NCBI GenBank assembly: GCA_964405335.1
Contig: CAYONP010000017.1
Coordinates: 9,898-73,897, forward strand
Length of the DNA: 64,000 bases
Direction: 5' to 3'
Source: CAYONP01 sp964405335
Lineage (GTDB): Bacteria; Armatimonadota; UBA10988
The notes under the pieces are model-generated. The model had not been told where the DNA came from. It saw nothing but the letters and a program-made list of their open reading frames with translations, and did not search any database. Below, in pieces: positions 34,825 to 42,513 of this stretch. The number at the start of each line of letters is the position of its first letter. The first letter of the stretch is position 1. Both the position numbers and the translations under genes were made by a program.

Positions 34825-35184
34825 ATGAAGCGAACGCTGGTGTTGCTGTCCCTGTTTGCGGTACCGCTGGCGGCCGACGCCGCGACGGTCATGCTCCCGG
34901 CGCTGCCCGGCTACCACGAGGCCGGCGCCTGGAACAAGCGCCCGCCGCGGACGTTTCCCAAGGCGGCCGTGACGCTGACCATGACCCAGGCCGAGGCCCC
35001 GATTGAGGCCGGCGCCTGGAACAAGCGCCCGCCGCGGCGGCCGTTCGACGGCGCCGCCGGCGCCGTCGGGCTGTCGTTGGCCGCCGGTCTGGTCGAGGCC
35101 GGCGCCTGGAACAAGCGCCCGCCGCGCAACTTCTGCGACTGCACCGGCTGCGAACACTGCCGGCCGGGCTGCCGTTGCCAATAG
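34825..35184 (+). CDS. Small secreted protein with three EAGAWNKRPPR repeats and a six-Cys tail
   Basis: A 119-residue protein I do not recognise. Signal peptide 1-19 (LLSLFAVPLAADA). The mature chain has three exact 11-residue repeats EAGAWNKRPPR at 32-42, 61-71 and 91-101, spaced 29 and 30 residues apart by unrelated sequence, then a tail with Cys at 104, 106, 109, 112, 116 and 118 (CXCX2CX2CX3CXC, metal- or disulfide-binding). Each repeat contains a dibasic KR and a Trp-Asn-Lys that resembles the three-residue cyclophane sites of triceptide RiPPs. Start set by GGAGG 7 bases upstream. Possible readings: a multi-core peptide precursor, a protease substrate or inhibitor, or a metal-binding repeat protein. 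It converges on the serpin operon. Confidence 0.85.
   Translation: MKRTLVLLSLFAVPLAADAATVMLPALPGYHEAGAWNKRPPRTFPKAAVTLTMTQAEAPIEAGAWNKRPPRRPFDGAAGAVGLSLAAGLVEAGAWNKRPPRNFCDCTGCEHCRPGCRCQ
34918..34949 (+). repeat. 32-bp direct repeat, copy 1
   Basis: Encodes EAGAWNKRPP and most of the next Arg codon. The 32 bases from GAGGCCGGCGCC onward are identical, synonymous sites included, in copies 2 and 3, while the spacers share no similarity. Confidence 0.9.
35005..35036 (+). repeat. 32-bp direct repeat, copy 2
   Basis: Identical to copy 1; offset 87 bases (29 codons), in frame within the small secreted protein. Confidence 0.9.
35095..35126 (+). repeat. 32-bp direct repeat, copy 3
   Basis: Identical to copies 1 and 2; offset 90 bases (30 codons) from copy 2. 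It is followed directly by the Cys-rich tail. Confidence 0.9.
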
Positions 35185-35198
35185 CCCCGTCCCCCACC

Positions 35199-35233
35199 GA
35201 CACCGCCCGGCGCCTCCCCCGCCGGGCGGTGTC
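35199..35233. terminator. Bidirectional terminator between the repeat gene and the serpin operon
   Basis: A perfect 14-bp stem (GACACCGCCCGGCG with CGCCGGGCGGTGTC) and a 7-base loop in the 63-bp gap between the two converging units. It has no T-run, but the stem is the strongest in the window and fits a shared transcription end. Confidence 0.7.
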
Positions 35234-35247
35234 ACGTCTGCCCGCCG

Positions 35248-36468
35248 CTACGGCGCGGTGACCCGCCCGCAGAACAGGATCAGCCCACTCGCGCGCTCGC
35301 GGATGAGGTAGAGGAACGGGCGATTGAGCGTCACCTCAACCAGGCCGGGCGTCGGGAGCGAGAGGGAATCCGTGGCGGACATCGTCGCCGCGGCCGCCTC
35401 GGTGCCCTGCTCATTGACGGCGATCCAGGTCTGCTGGTAGATTCGGTCAGCAACCATGCCGGCGCGCTCGGCGATGCCGCTGTAGTCCGCGCCGTCGCCC
35501 AGCGGCAGACCCATGCCTTCGACGAGGTTGTGCACCGAGGTGCGCGTTTCCCACTTCGGCATAGCCAGCCGCGCTGGCATCGTCTCGAGCGAGCCGATGA
35601 GCTGGTCGAGCCTCGCCAGGTCGAGCCCCTCCTCCCACTGCGCGAACTTGCCCGGGCCGGGCGCGACGATGGTCATCGCCAGCTTGCCGCCCAGATACGG
35701 GAGCTCCAGCACCTCGGTGTCGACCGCGCGCGCGTACGCCAGGCTGCCTTCGTGGTGCATCATCGGCACCTGCCGGACGACGCCCGCGAGGGTGGTGAAC
35801 GGCCCGGACTGGGTCATCTCCACCGCGAACTCGTCCTGCCACGGCGCCAGCAGGCAGGCGGCGTTGGCCAGCACAACCCACGGGATGCCATCACCAAAGC
35901 CCTCGGCCAGGTCGGTAATCCGACCATCGGTCGCCTCGCTGGCCCAGTCGTTGATCGCCGTGGTGAGAGCGTCGAGGTCGCTCATCTCGACGCGGTACAA
36001 GGGTGAGCCGAAGTGCGTGGCAATCAGACGCTCGAACTCCGGTTTGACCGGCACCCGCCGGTCGATCCAGCCGGCGCAGACCAAGCGCAGATCGAGGTCG
36101 GCAGCGGCGCGCTTGATGGTCTGGCTCAGCCCCGACACCGCCGCCGGCAGCGCCTCGGGCGCCTGCATGAGGTGCATGGCCTGTGCGAGCTGCGCGGCCG
36201 TCTCGCCGCGCGCGCCGGTGTAGATCATCGCCAGCGTCATCCACAAGCTGATCGGTGAGATGACGCAGTTGTCCTGACCCTCGTCCAGGCGCCGATAGGC
36301 GTCGAGCGCGAAGCGGTTGGCCGAGGTGACCAGCAGTTCGGGCTCGACGACTGCCGCGGCAGGCGGCGGTGGCGGCGGGCTCGGCGCAATAGCCGGCGGC
36401 GGCTCGGGCCGGTGCCCACAGGCCGACAGGGCCAGGCAGAGCAGAGCGCTGGTGGAGCGGATCAACAT
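35248..36468 (-). CDS. Serpin lipoprotein 1 (canonical inhibitory hinge)
   Basis: A 406-residue serpin (family I4 serine-protease inhibitor). The leader ends LALSAC, a lipobox (lipid-modified Cys17), followed by a Pro-rich tether and the serpin fold: NCVISPISLWMTLAMIYTGARGETA, NDWASEATDGRITDL, AMPKWETRTS and the C-terminal LNRPFLYLIRERASG. The reactive-centre hinge GTEAAAAT (about 355-362) matches the small-residue consensus of inhibitory serpins; the loop before LNRPF is about four residues longer than in antitrypsin, so P1 is uncertain. I start at the second ATG, which sits 6 bases from CGGGAG; the first ATG overlaps the upstream stop with no spacing. Confidence 0.93.
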   Translation of the reverse strand: MLIRSTSALLCLALSACGHRPEPPPAIAPSPPPPPPAAAVVEPELLVTSANRFALDAYRRLDEGQDNCVISPISLWMTLAMIYTGARGETAAQLAQAMHLMQAPEALPAAVSGLSQTIKRAAADLDLRLVCAGWIDRRVPVKPEFERLIATHFGSPLYRVEMSDLDALTTAINDWASEATDGRITDLAEGFGDGIPWVVLANAACLLAPWQDEFAVEMTQSGPFTTLAGVVRQVPMMHHEGSLAYARAVDTEVLELPYLGGKLAMTIVAPGPGKFAQWEEGLDLARLDQLIGSLETMPARLAMPKWETRTSVHNLVEGMGLPLGDGADYSGIAERAGMVADRIYQQTWIAVNEQGTEAAAATMSATDSLSLPTPGLVEVTLNRPFLYLIRERASGLILFCGRVTAP

Positions 36469-36470
36469 GC

Positions 36471-37682
36471 TCATCTCCCGAGGTCCGACGTGTCGGTCGG
36501 GCGAGTGACCCGCCCGCAGAACAGGATCAGCCCACTCGCGCGCTCGCGGATGAAGTAGAGGAATGGGCGATTGAGGGTGACGGTCACCTCGTTGGCGTTC
36601 ATCTCCGCCTTCCTCGCCGCGAAAAGCGAGAACGACAAGGCCTTCGTGCCCTGCTCATCGACCTGGATCCAGGACTGCTGGTAGAGCAATGGCGGGGCCA
36701 GAGCCTGGTCGGTGATGCCGGTCAAGTCGTACCGATCGCGCAGGGGCAGCTTGAGCTCGCCGATCAGGTCTTGCCGCGTGGTCCGCGTCTCCCACCTCGG
36801 CATGGCCAGCCGCACATGCACCGACTCAAGTTTGCCGATGAGCCGGGTGAGCGTCGCTTCATCCAGCTTCTTTTCCCACGCGGCGAACTTGCCCTTGTCG
36901 GGCGCGACGATGGTCATCGCCAGTTTGCCGCCGCGATAGGGCAGCTCCACCACATCCGCGTCAACCGCCCGCACATAGGCCAGGTCGCCCGCCTGGTGCA
37001 TCATCGGCACCTGTTCGACCGGCCCGGCGAGAGTGTAGAACGGCTCCTCGCGCGTCTGCTTCGCGTCGAAGTCGTCGGCCCACTTGGCAACCAGATAGGC
37101 GGCGTTGGCGAGGACAACAGTAGTCGCCCGATCCGGGCGGACGTCTGCTGCCACGTGGGTGATCCGGCCCTTGGTGGCGCGGCGCGCCCAGCGGTCGATC
37201 GAGGGGCTGAGCGCGGCCAGGTCTCCGCCCCGGTAGCGCTGCACGCGCGCGCCGAAGTGGGCGCGAATCTGCCGCTCGTAGTCGGGCTTGACCGGCAGCC
37301 CGCGCTCGAACCACACCGCGCAGGCGAGCCGCAGATCGACCTTGGTGGCCGCCTCGCGGAGCAGCGGGTCGAGCCCCGCCACCGCCGCCGGCAGCTCGTC
37401 GGGCGCCTGCGTGAGGTGCATGGCCTTTGCGAGCTGAGCGGCCGTCTCGCCCCGCGCACCGGTGTAGACCATCGCCAGCGTCATCCACAAGCTGATCGGT
37501 GAGATGACGCAGTTGTCCTGACCCTTCTCCAGGCGCCGATAGGCGTCGAGCGCGAACCGGTTGGCCGAGGTGACCAGCGGCTCGGGCTCCGCCGGCAGCG
37601 GAACGACCACCGGCGGTGGCTCGGGCTTGCCGCAGGCAACCAGCGCAAGGCAGAGCAGACCACATGCAGTGCGGGTTACCAT
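36471..37682 (-). CDS. Serpin lipoprotein 2 (variant hinge, basic loop)
   Basis: A 403-residue paralogue of the next gene. Lipobox LVAC (Cys17), Pro-rich tether, NCVISPISLWMTLAMVYTGARGETA, AMPRWETRTT, LNRPFLYFIRERASG. Its hinge reads GTKALSFS (345-352), with bulky Leu and Phe where inhibitors have small residues, and the loop contains Arg-Lys (AARKAEM). It may be a non-inhibitory or altered serpin, or one aimed at a trypsin-like protease. DNA at both gene ends is about 96% identical to serpin 1 by hand count, but the loop differs fully. It overlaps serpin 3 by 7 bases. Confidence 0.92.
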   Translation of the reverse strand: MVTRTACGLLCLALVACGKPEPPPVVVPLPAEPEPLVTSANRFALDAYRRLEKGQDNCVISPISLWMTLAMVYTGARGETAAQLAKAMHLTQAPDELPAAVAGLDPLLREAATKVDLRLACAVWFERGLPVKPDYERQIRAHFGARVQRYRGGDLAALSPSIDRWARRATKGRITHVAADVRPDRATTVVLANAAYLVAKWADDFDAKQTREEPFYTLAGPVEQVPMMHQAGDLAYVRAVDADVVELPYRGGKLAMTIVAPDKGKFAAWEKKLDEATLTRLIGKLESVHVRLAMPRWETRTTRQDLIGELKLPLRDRYDLTGITDQALAPPLLYQQSWIQVDEQGTKALSFSLFAARKAEMNANEVTVTLNRPFLYFIRERASGLILFCGRVTRPTDTSDLGR

Positions 37683-38929
37683 GCTCGTCTCGGTAGTTCC
37701 TTCGGATCGATCGGGCGTGTGACCTGGCCGCAGAACAGCACGGCGCCGGTCGTGCGGTCACGGATGAGGAACAAAAACGGCCGGTCGATATGGACCTGGA
37801 CGGGCATCGCCTGAGTCAGGCCCATGGTGAGCAGTGCCGCCGCGGCGACGGCGACGGTGGTGCGCTGTTCATCGACGCTGATCACCGCTATGCTCAGCAC
37901 GTCGGCAACCCAATCACCCCGGCTGCCGCGGATGCCCGAAAAGTCGGCCGGCGCGAAGATCGGGCCGAGGCCGAGCGCGGTCAGTGGCTCCTTCAGCGCC
38001 GACTCGCTCGCGAAGCTGAACCGGGGCAGCTTGAGCTCGACCTTGACCTCCTCGAGCAGGCCCATCCACTCCGCCACTTCGTCCGGCGCCAGCCGCTCGC
38101 GGACCGCGACGAAGCAGCCCGGGTCGGGCACGATCAGCAGCATCGCCACCTCGCCGCCCACGTAGGGCAGCTCGACCAGATGCGCCTCGCGGACGCGGAG
38201 GTAGGCGCAGTCGATCGCTTCGCTCATCATCGGCACGTTGTAGTCCGCGCCGCTGAGCGGGTGAAACGGCTCGTCGTAGGTATTGCCGTGGAACGGGTGC
38301 TCCCACGGCGCGTCGAGGTAGGCCGCTTGGAGCAGGACAAGAAAGGTATCGTCATCCAGCGCCCCGCGCGGGACCAGGTCGCGGACCAGGCCCTCGGTCC
38401 GCGCCTCGGCCCAGGCGTTCATCGCCCGGCGGCCCGATTCGCGGCTGAGGTCGGCGGCATACCAGCCCGCGCCGTAGTGCCGCTTGAGCAGGTCGAGGAA
38501 CCCCGGCAGGAACGGCTGGTCGTCGCGCGCCCAGCCCGAACAGGCCAGCCGGAGCACGAGGCTGCCGCGGCCGCGCTCGGCCAACGCCGCGTCGAGCGCC
38601 CCGCAGGCAGCGTGGTGGCGGTCGTCGGGCAGTGCAATGCCCAGCGCGGAGCGCATCACCTCGGCGGTCTCGCCCCGCGCGCCGGCGTAGACCATCGACA
38701 GCACCTGCGCCGTGCTGTAGGGCGAGAGCAGCAGGTTGTCGTCGTCCGCGGCCGCCTGGAGCAGCTTTAGCCCGAAGGCATTGTGGCTCTGCGCGACCGA
38801 TTCGACGTCGGCCGCCGGCGCTGTGCGCCGGGTTCGCACGGGCGAGGTGACCGGCTGCGGTCCGGTGCGCTCGCCCGGCCGACCGCAGGCAACCAGCATC
38901 AGGCAGCACAGCAACCCCACTGAGCGCAT
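37676..38929 (-). CDS. Serpin lipoprotein 3
   Basis: A 417-residue serpin with lipobox LVAC (Cys15), Arg/Pro-rich tether, NLLLSPYSTAQVLSMVYAGARGETA, NVPMMSE, LPRFSFASES and HIDRPFLFLIRDRTTG. The hinge reads RTTVAVAAAA (356-365): small residues dominate, so loop insertion is plausible, but the usual Gly at P15 is Arg. The loop LLTMGLTQAMP lacks basic residues. It is more distant from serpins 1 and 2 than they are from each other. GGGAGG precedes the ATG, 12 bases after serpin 4. Confidence 0.92.
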   Translation of the reverse strand: MRSVGLLCCLMLVACGRPGERTGPQPVTSPVRTRRTAPAADVESVAQSHNAFGLKLLQAAADDDNLLLSPYSTAQVLSMVYAGARGETAEVMRSALGIALPDDRHHAACGALDAALAERGRGSLVLRLACSGWARDDQPFLPGFLDLLKRHYGAGWYAADLSRESGRRAMNAWAEARTEGLVRDLVPRGALDDDTFLVLLQAAYLDAPWEHPFHGNTYDEPFHPLSGADYNVPMMSEAIDCAYLRVREAHLVELPYVGGEVAMLLIVPDPGCFVAVRERLAPDEVAEWMGLLEEVKVELKLPRFSFASESALKEPLTALGLGPIFAPADFSGIRGSRGDWVADVLSIAVISVDEQRTTVAVAAAALLTMGLTQAMPVQVHIDRPFLFLIRDRTTGAVLFCGQVTRPIDPKELPRRAW

Positions 38930-38941
38930 GGCGCACCTCCC

Positions 38942-40258
38942 TCAGCCGCTCGGGTCGACCACTCGGCCGAGCAGCAGCACCGCGCCCGTCGGCCGGTGCC
39001 AGACGACATAGACGAACGGCCGGTCGACGACCAGGTCGAAGGGCTCGCCGGGATCCGATACACCGCACTCGGCCGCCACCCCATAGCCGGCGGTGACCAC
39101 CCGCGCCACGGTGCCGTGCTCGTCGACCTTCAGCCGCCCGCGCTGCAGCACGCTCTGGAGCCAGACCTGCGTCGGCTCGTCGGGATCGTGGCGCCGGCGG
39201 AGAATATTCGGCAGAGCTGCCTGCCGCCAGAGGAAGAGCGTGTGCAGGCCGGCCGCCTCCAGTGGCTCATCCAGCCGCAGGTCGAGCTGCTGCTCCCAGC
39301 GCGGCATGGTCAGGTTGCCGTGGCGCGGCTGCAGGTTGGTCAGCACCGTCCGCAGGCCGCCGCCGGCGAGCGCCTCCTCGGCGGCGGGCAGGCCGCCGGC
39401 GTCGGGCACAATCAACACCATGGCCAGCTCGCCGTCGCGATAGGGCAGCTCGACCACGTGCGACGCGAAGGCCCGCAGGTAACGGAACGACCGCCCACCG
39501 CCCGACAGGTCGGTGGCGCGCATCATCGGTACCGTGACCGGCCGACCGGCGAGGCGGTGGAAGGCCCGCAAGTCATCCTTCTCGCCGAACTGGTTCGACC
39601 AGCGCGCCGTCAGGTCGAGCAGGCTGACGATGACGAAGCCGACGTCGTGCTGGGGCAGCGTCGGTTGTTCGATCACCGGCAGCAGCTTCTGCTCGCTCGC
39701 GAAGTCGGTGATTTCGCCGCCGGTCAGCTCGGCCACGTGCTGGCTCAGCTCGACCGCCAGACCGGCCTCGCCGGTCGACTGCAGCGGCACGAACCGGTCG
39801 CCGAAGGCACGCTTGAACGCCCGCGCGTACGACGGCGCGACCTCGACATAAGGGCCGATGCAGAACTCGCTCGACCAGGAGAGCCTGGTCGCCAGCTCGT
39901 CGTCGCGACTCTTGTCGATCCCGCCCAGCGCACGCTCGATGTCGCCGACGGCGTGGTACCAGTCGGCCGGCTCCAGCGTGCGGCCGAGCACGCGGTCGAG
40001 CTCGGCGGCGGTCTCGCCGACCGCGCCGAGGCGCACCCGGGCCAGCGCGGTGGCCACGCTGAACGGCGCGACGAGCGCGTTGCCGTCGCACGCGGGAAAG
40101 GTCTGCCGAAACAGCGCCGCGGAGAAGTCGCACAGCCCGGCGCCGACGGCGGGCATGGCGGTCAGCGGCGGAGCCGGCTCGGCACGCCGCCGCAGCGCAG
40201 CCGGCCGGCCGCACCCGCAGACCAGGCAAACCAGCACGCTCGCGAGACATCGTCGCAT
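38942..40258 (-). CDS. Serpin lipoprotein 4 (first gene of the operon)
   Basis: A 438-residue, most divergent serpin of the set. Probable lipobox VCGC (Cys16, weak at -3), then NALVAPFSVATALARVRLGAVGETA, VPMMRATD, MPRWEQQLD and VVDRPFVYVVWHRPTG. The hinge GTVARVVT (382-389) has Arg at P11 and is non-canonical; the loop has Cys and acidic residues (AAECGVSDPGEP). GGGAG lies 7 bases before the ATG. It begins the run serpin 4-3-2-1. Confidence 0.9.
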   Translation of the reverse strand: MRRCLASVLVCLVCGCGRPAALRRRAEPAPPLTAMPAVGAGLCDFSAALFRQTFPACDGNALVAPFSVATALARVRLGAVGETAAELDRVLGRTLEPADWYHAVGDIERALGGIDKSRDDELATRLSWSSEFCIGPYVEVAPSYARAFKRAFGDRFVPLQSTGEAGLAVELSQHVAELTGGEITDFASEQKLLPVIEQPTLPQHDVGFVIVSLLDLTARWSNQFGEKDDLRAFHRLAGRPVTVPMMRATDLSGGGRSFRYLRAFASHVVELPYRDGELAMVLIVPDAGGLPAAEEALAGGGLRTVLTNLQPRHGNLTMPRWEQQLDLRLDEPLEAAGLHTLFLWRQAALPNILRRRHDPDEPTQVWLQSVLQRGRLKVDEHGTVARVVTAGYGVAAECGVSDPGEPFDLVVDRPFVYVVWHRPTGAVLLLGRVVDPSG

Positions 40259-40406
40259 AACCCAACTCCCTCGCTCGGTGACCTGCCCGCTTGTTACCCC
40301 TTACGCCGATGCGACAATCATCGCGCAGCCATTCGCGCTGCCGGCGCGCCTCCTTCCTCGCGGCCGCCGCCGACCGATAATGGTCTCCGGCCGTGGAGCA
40401 CCGCTC

Positions 40407-40982
40407 ATGCTCGTCCGACGCTCGCTCCGACTGCTGCCTGTTCTGATTGCCGCCGTCGCGGCGCTGGCCGCGCCGACGCAGTGGCGGGTCGACCCGAACC
40501 ACTCCGGACTCGTCTTCCGCGTCGGCCACCTCGGCTTCAGCCACGTCCACGGGCGGTTCAACACGTTCGAGGCCGAAGTGATGATCGATGACGAGCGGCC
40601 CGAGGAGAGCAGCGTCAAGCTGACGGTCGACGCGGCGAGCATCGACACGGGCATCGAGCGGCGCGACGAGCGGCTGCGCGGCGAGATGTTCTTCCAGGTC
40701 GACCAGCACCCCGAAGTGACCTTCGTGAGCACGAAAATCGAGGCGACCGCCGAGCGCGAGTACGAAGTGACCGGCGACCTGACCATCCTCGGCGTGACCC
40801 GTCCGGTGACCGCCAAGGTGACCCGCGGCAAGACCGGCCCGGCCGGCCGCGACGAGATTCACACCGGTTTCGAAGCGACGCTGAGCATCGACCGCACGGA
40901 GTTCGGGATGAACGCCATGCCCGAGGTGGTCGCCAACCAGGTCGACCTGACCTGGTCGGTGGAACTCATCCAGCAGCCGTAG
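40407..40982 (+). CDS. YceI-family periplasmic lipid-binding protein
   Basis: A 191-residue exported protein with signal peptide (about 1-22) and a lipocalin-like YceI barrel: WRVDPNHSGLVFRVGHLGFSHVHGRF at the start of the mature chain, SVKLTVDAASIDTG, LTILGVTRPVTAKV and the C-terminal DQVDLTW-like strand. Family members bind polyprenoid or amide lipids. The ATG has GGAG 8 bases upstream; an earlier in-frame ATG at 40380 is less well placed. Confidence 0.92.
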   Translation: MLVRRSLRLLPVLIAAVAALAAPTQWRVDPNHSGLVFRVGHLGFSHVHGRFNTFEAEVMIDDERPEESSVKLTVDAASIDTGIERRDERLRGEMFFQVDQHPEVTFVSTKIEATAEREYEVTGDLTILGVTRPVTAKVTRGKTGPAGRDEIHTGFEATLSIDRTEFGMNAMPEVVANQVDLTWSVELIQQP

Positions 40983-41009
40983 CCCTTGACGGCCCCTGAT
41001 CGCCTCCCG

Positions 41010-42434
41010 TTACTGCTCGTAGGCGCCGATGTCGCAACCGCCACCGGCCGGGCGGGCGGCGTTGGCCAGGTCATGGTTGGGCGCGCCGGCCGCCATGCCG
41101 TGGCCCACCGCGGGGCTGGCCGCCGCGACGTGGTAGTCGCCGTCGGAGCCCCAGGCCGCCTCGACGAAGCCGGGATCGCCGACGCCGTTGCCAGTCCCCA
41201 GCCCGCCGATGTTGGCCGCGGTCCACTCGGTGGCGCCGTGCTCGATCAGCCGGTCGAGCACGGGCATCCAGAACAGGTTGTGCTCGGCGGTTAGCACCGT
41301 CGCGCCGTTGAGCCAGATCGGCGCGCTCGCGCCGCGGCTGCTGAAGATGGTGTTGCGCAGCGTCAGCGCGATGCCGACTGTCGGCGCGTCGTAGTTGACG
41401 TGCATCAGGTAGTTGCCGCCCATCGCGTCGTCGATGGTGCAGTTGACCAGCGCGAACGGAGCGCCGGCGGTCTCGGAGTGGATCACCACCGCCGACCAGG
41501 CGGTCGGCTCGGCGTCGCCGTCGCCGCGGCCGTAGATCAGCGTGTTCTCGACGGTCGACCCGGCGCCCCAGAGCTTGACCCCGTCACACGAGTTGTTGGC
41601 CACCACACAGCGGCGGATGGTGGTGTTGTGGCACTTCGAATCGAGCCCGTCGCCGAAGTTGTGCTCGCAGACCACGTCTTCGATCAGCAGCGGTCCGGCC
41701 GACTCCTCGGTGCCCAGTCCGTCGGGCCGGTCATAGGGCAGATTGGTGCCGTCGCCGCCCTGCCAGTAATGGCCGCTGTAGCTGAGGCCGGTGTTGCGAA
41801 TGACCACATTCTGCCAGCCGCCGTGTTCGCCGTCGGGCCCGCCCACGGCGCCGTAGCCGCAGTGCTCGATGTGGCAGCCGGTGACTTCGAGGCCGTCGAC
41901 ATCCATGGCGTTGAGCCCGAACTCATCGAGGTGGTGGATGTAGAGGTTGTCGAGCACGATCCCGCGGCTCAGGCCGTCCATGATCTGCACGCCGTCGCGG
42001 CACCAGGCGGCCTGGCCGGTGGCCGCCGGGTCGTGGGTCAGCTCGAGGTTCTCCACCTGCACGTACGACACGCCGGCGAGGATGATCAGGGCGAGCAGGT
42101 TGTCGCGGCCGGCGATGACCGGACGCTGGCCCTGCCTGCCCGCCGCGCCGCGGATGATCACCGGTTCGGCCTCGGTGCCCGACGGCGGCCGGAGGATGTC
42201 CTCGAAGTCGTTGATCACATAGGTGCCGAGCGGCACTTCGAGCGTGTCGCCGGGCGCCATCCGCGAGACGGCCAGAGCCAGCGCGTGGGCGTCCTGGATC
42301 GGCCCGCCGCCGTTCCCGCCGTTCCCGCCGTTCCCGCCGGTCGGCGTGCCGCTGGAGCTGCAGGCGGAGGCTCCGAGCAGGGCGAAGGTCAAAGCGATCA
42401 GCACGATACGTGGCAAACCCCGCGCGCATGACAT
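41010..42434 (-). CDS. Lipoprotein with right-handed parallel beta-helix
   Basis: A 474-residue lipoprotein: leader ending GASAC (lipobox), a Gly/Asn linker coded by a 9-base triplicate, then repeats of a parallel beta-helix, with pectate-lyase-like turns such as VIIRGAAG, IYIHHL-type DNLYIHHLDEFGL, NCTIDDAMGG and LRNTIFSSRG. The C-terminal CDIGAYEQ is the 'choice-of-anchor Q' signature. Probably a polysaccharide-binding or -cleaving surface protein; catalytic residues are not clear. I start at the ATG giving a normal leader; another lies 12 codons up. Confidence 0.85.
   Translation of the reverse strand: MSCARGLPRIVLIALTFALLGASACSSSGTPTGGNGGNGGNGGGPIQDAHALALAVSRMAPGDTLEVPLGTYVINDFEDILRPPSGTEAEPVIIRGAAGRQGQRPVIAGRDNLLALIILAGVSYVQVENLELTHDPAATGQAAWCRDGVQIMDGLSRGIVLDNLYIHHLDEFGLNAMDVDGLEVTGCHIEHCGYGAVGGPDGEHGGWQNVVIRNTGLSYSGHYWQGGDGTNLPYDRPDGLGTEESAGPLLIEDVVCEHNFGDGLDSKCHNTTIRRCVVANNSCDGVKLWGAGSTVENTLIYGRGDGDAEPTAWSAVVIHSETAGAPFALVNCTIDDAMGGNYLMHVNYDAPTVGIALTLRNTIFSSRGASAPIWLNGATVLTAEHNLFWMPVLDRLIEHGATEWTAANIGGLGTGNGVGDPGFVEAAWGSDGDYHVAAASPAVGHGMAAGAPNHDLANAARPAGGGCDIGAYEQ
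42306..42338 (-). repeat. Short 9-bp tandem repeat (GGN linker)
   Basis: GGCGGGAAC-type units in tandem, about three and a half copies, encode the GGNGGNGGN linker after the lipid anchor. Its copy number may vary between strains. Confidence 0.6.
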
Positions 42435-42513
42435 GGCAGATCCCCGTGCGCCACCGCAGGCATACGCCATACCGGCGAGTAGCGCAAGGGGCGTTTGTTG
42501 CGGCGATGAGTCG

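Noticed and set aside
34918..35126. Three 32-bp repeats with about 55-58-bp spacers, CRISPR-like in outline
   Set aside because: All copies are in frame within a signal-peptide protein and the spacings are multiples of three; only three units, no cas genes.
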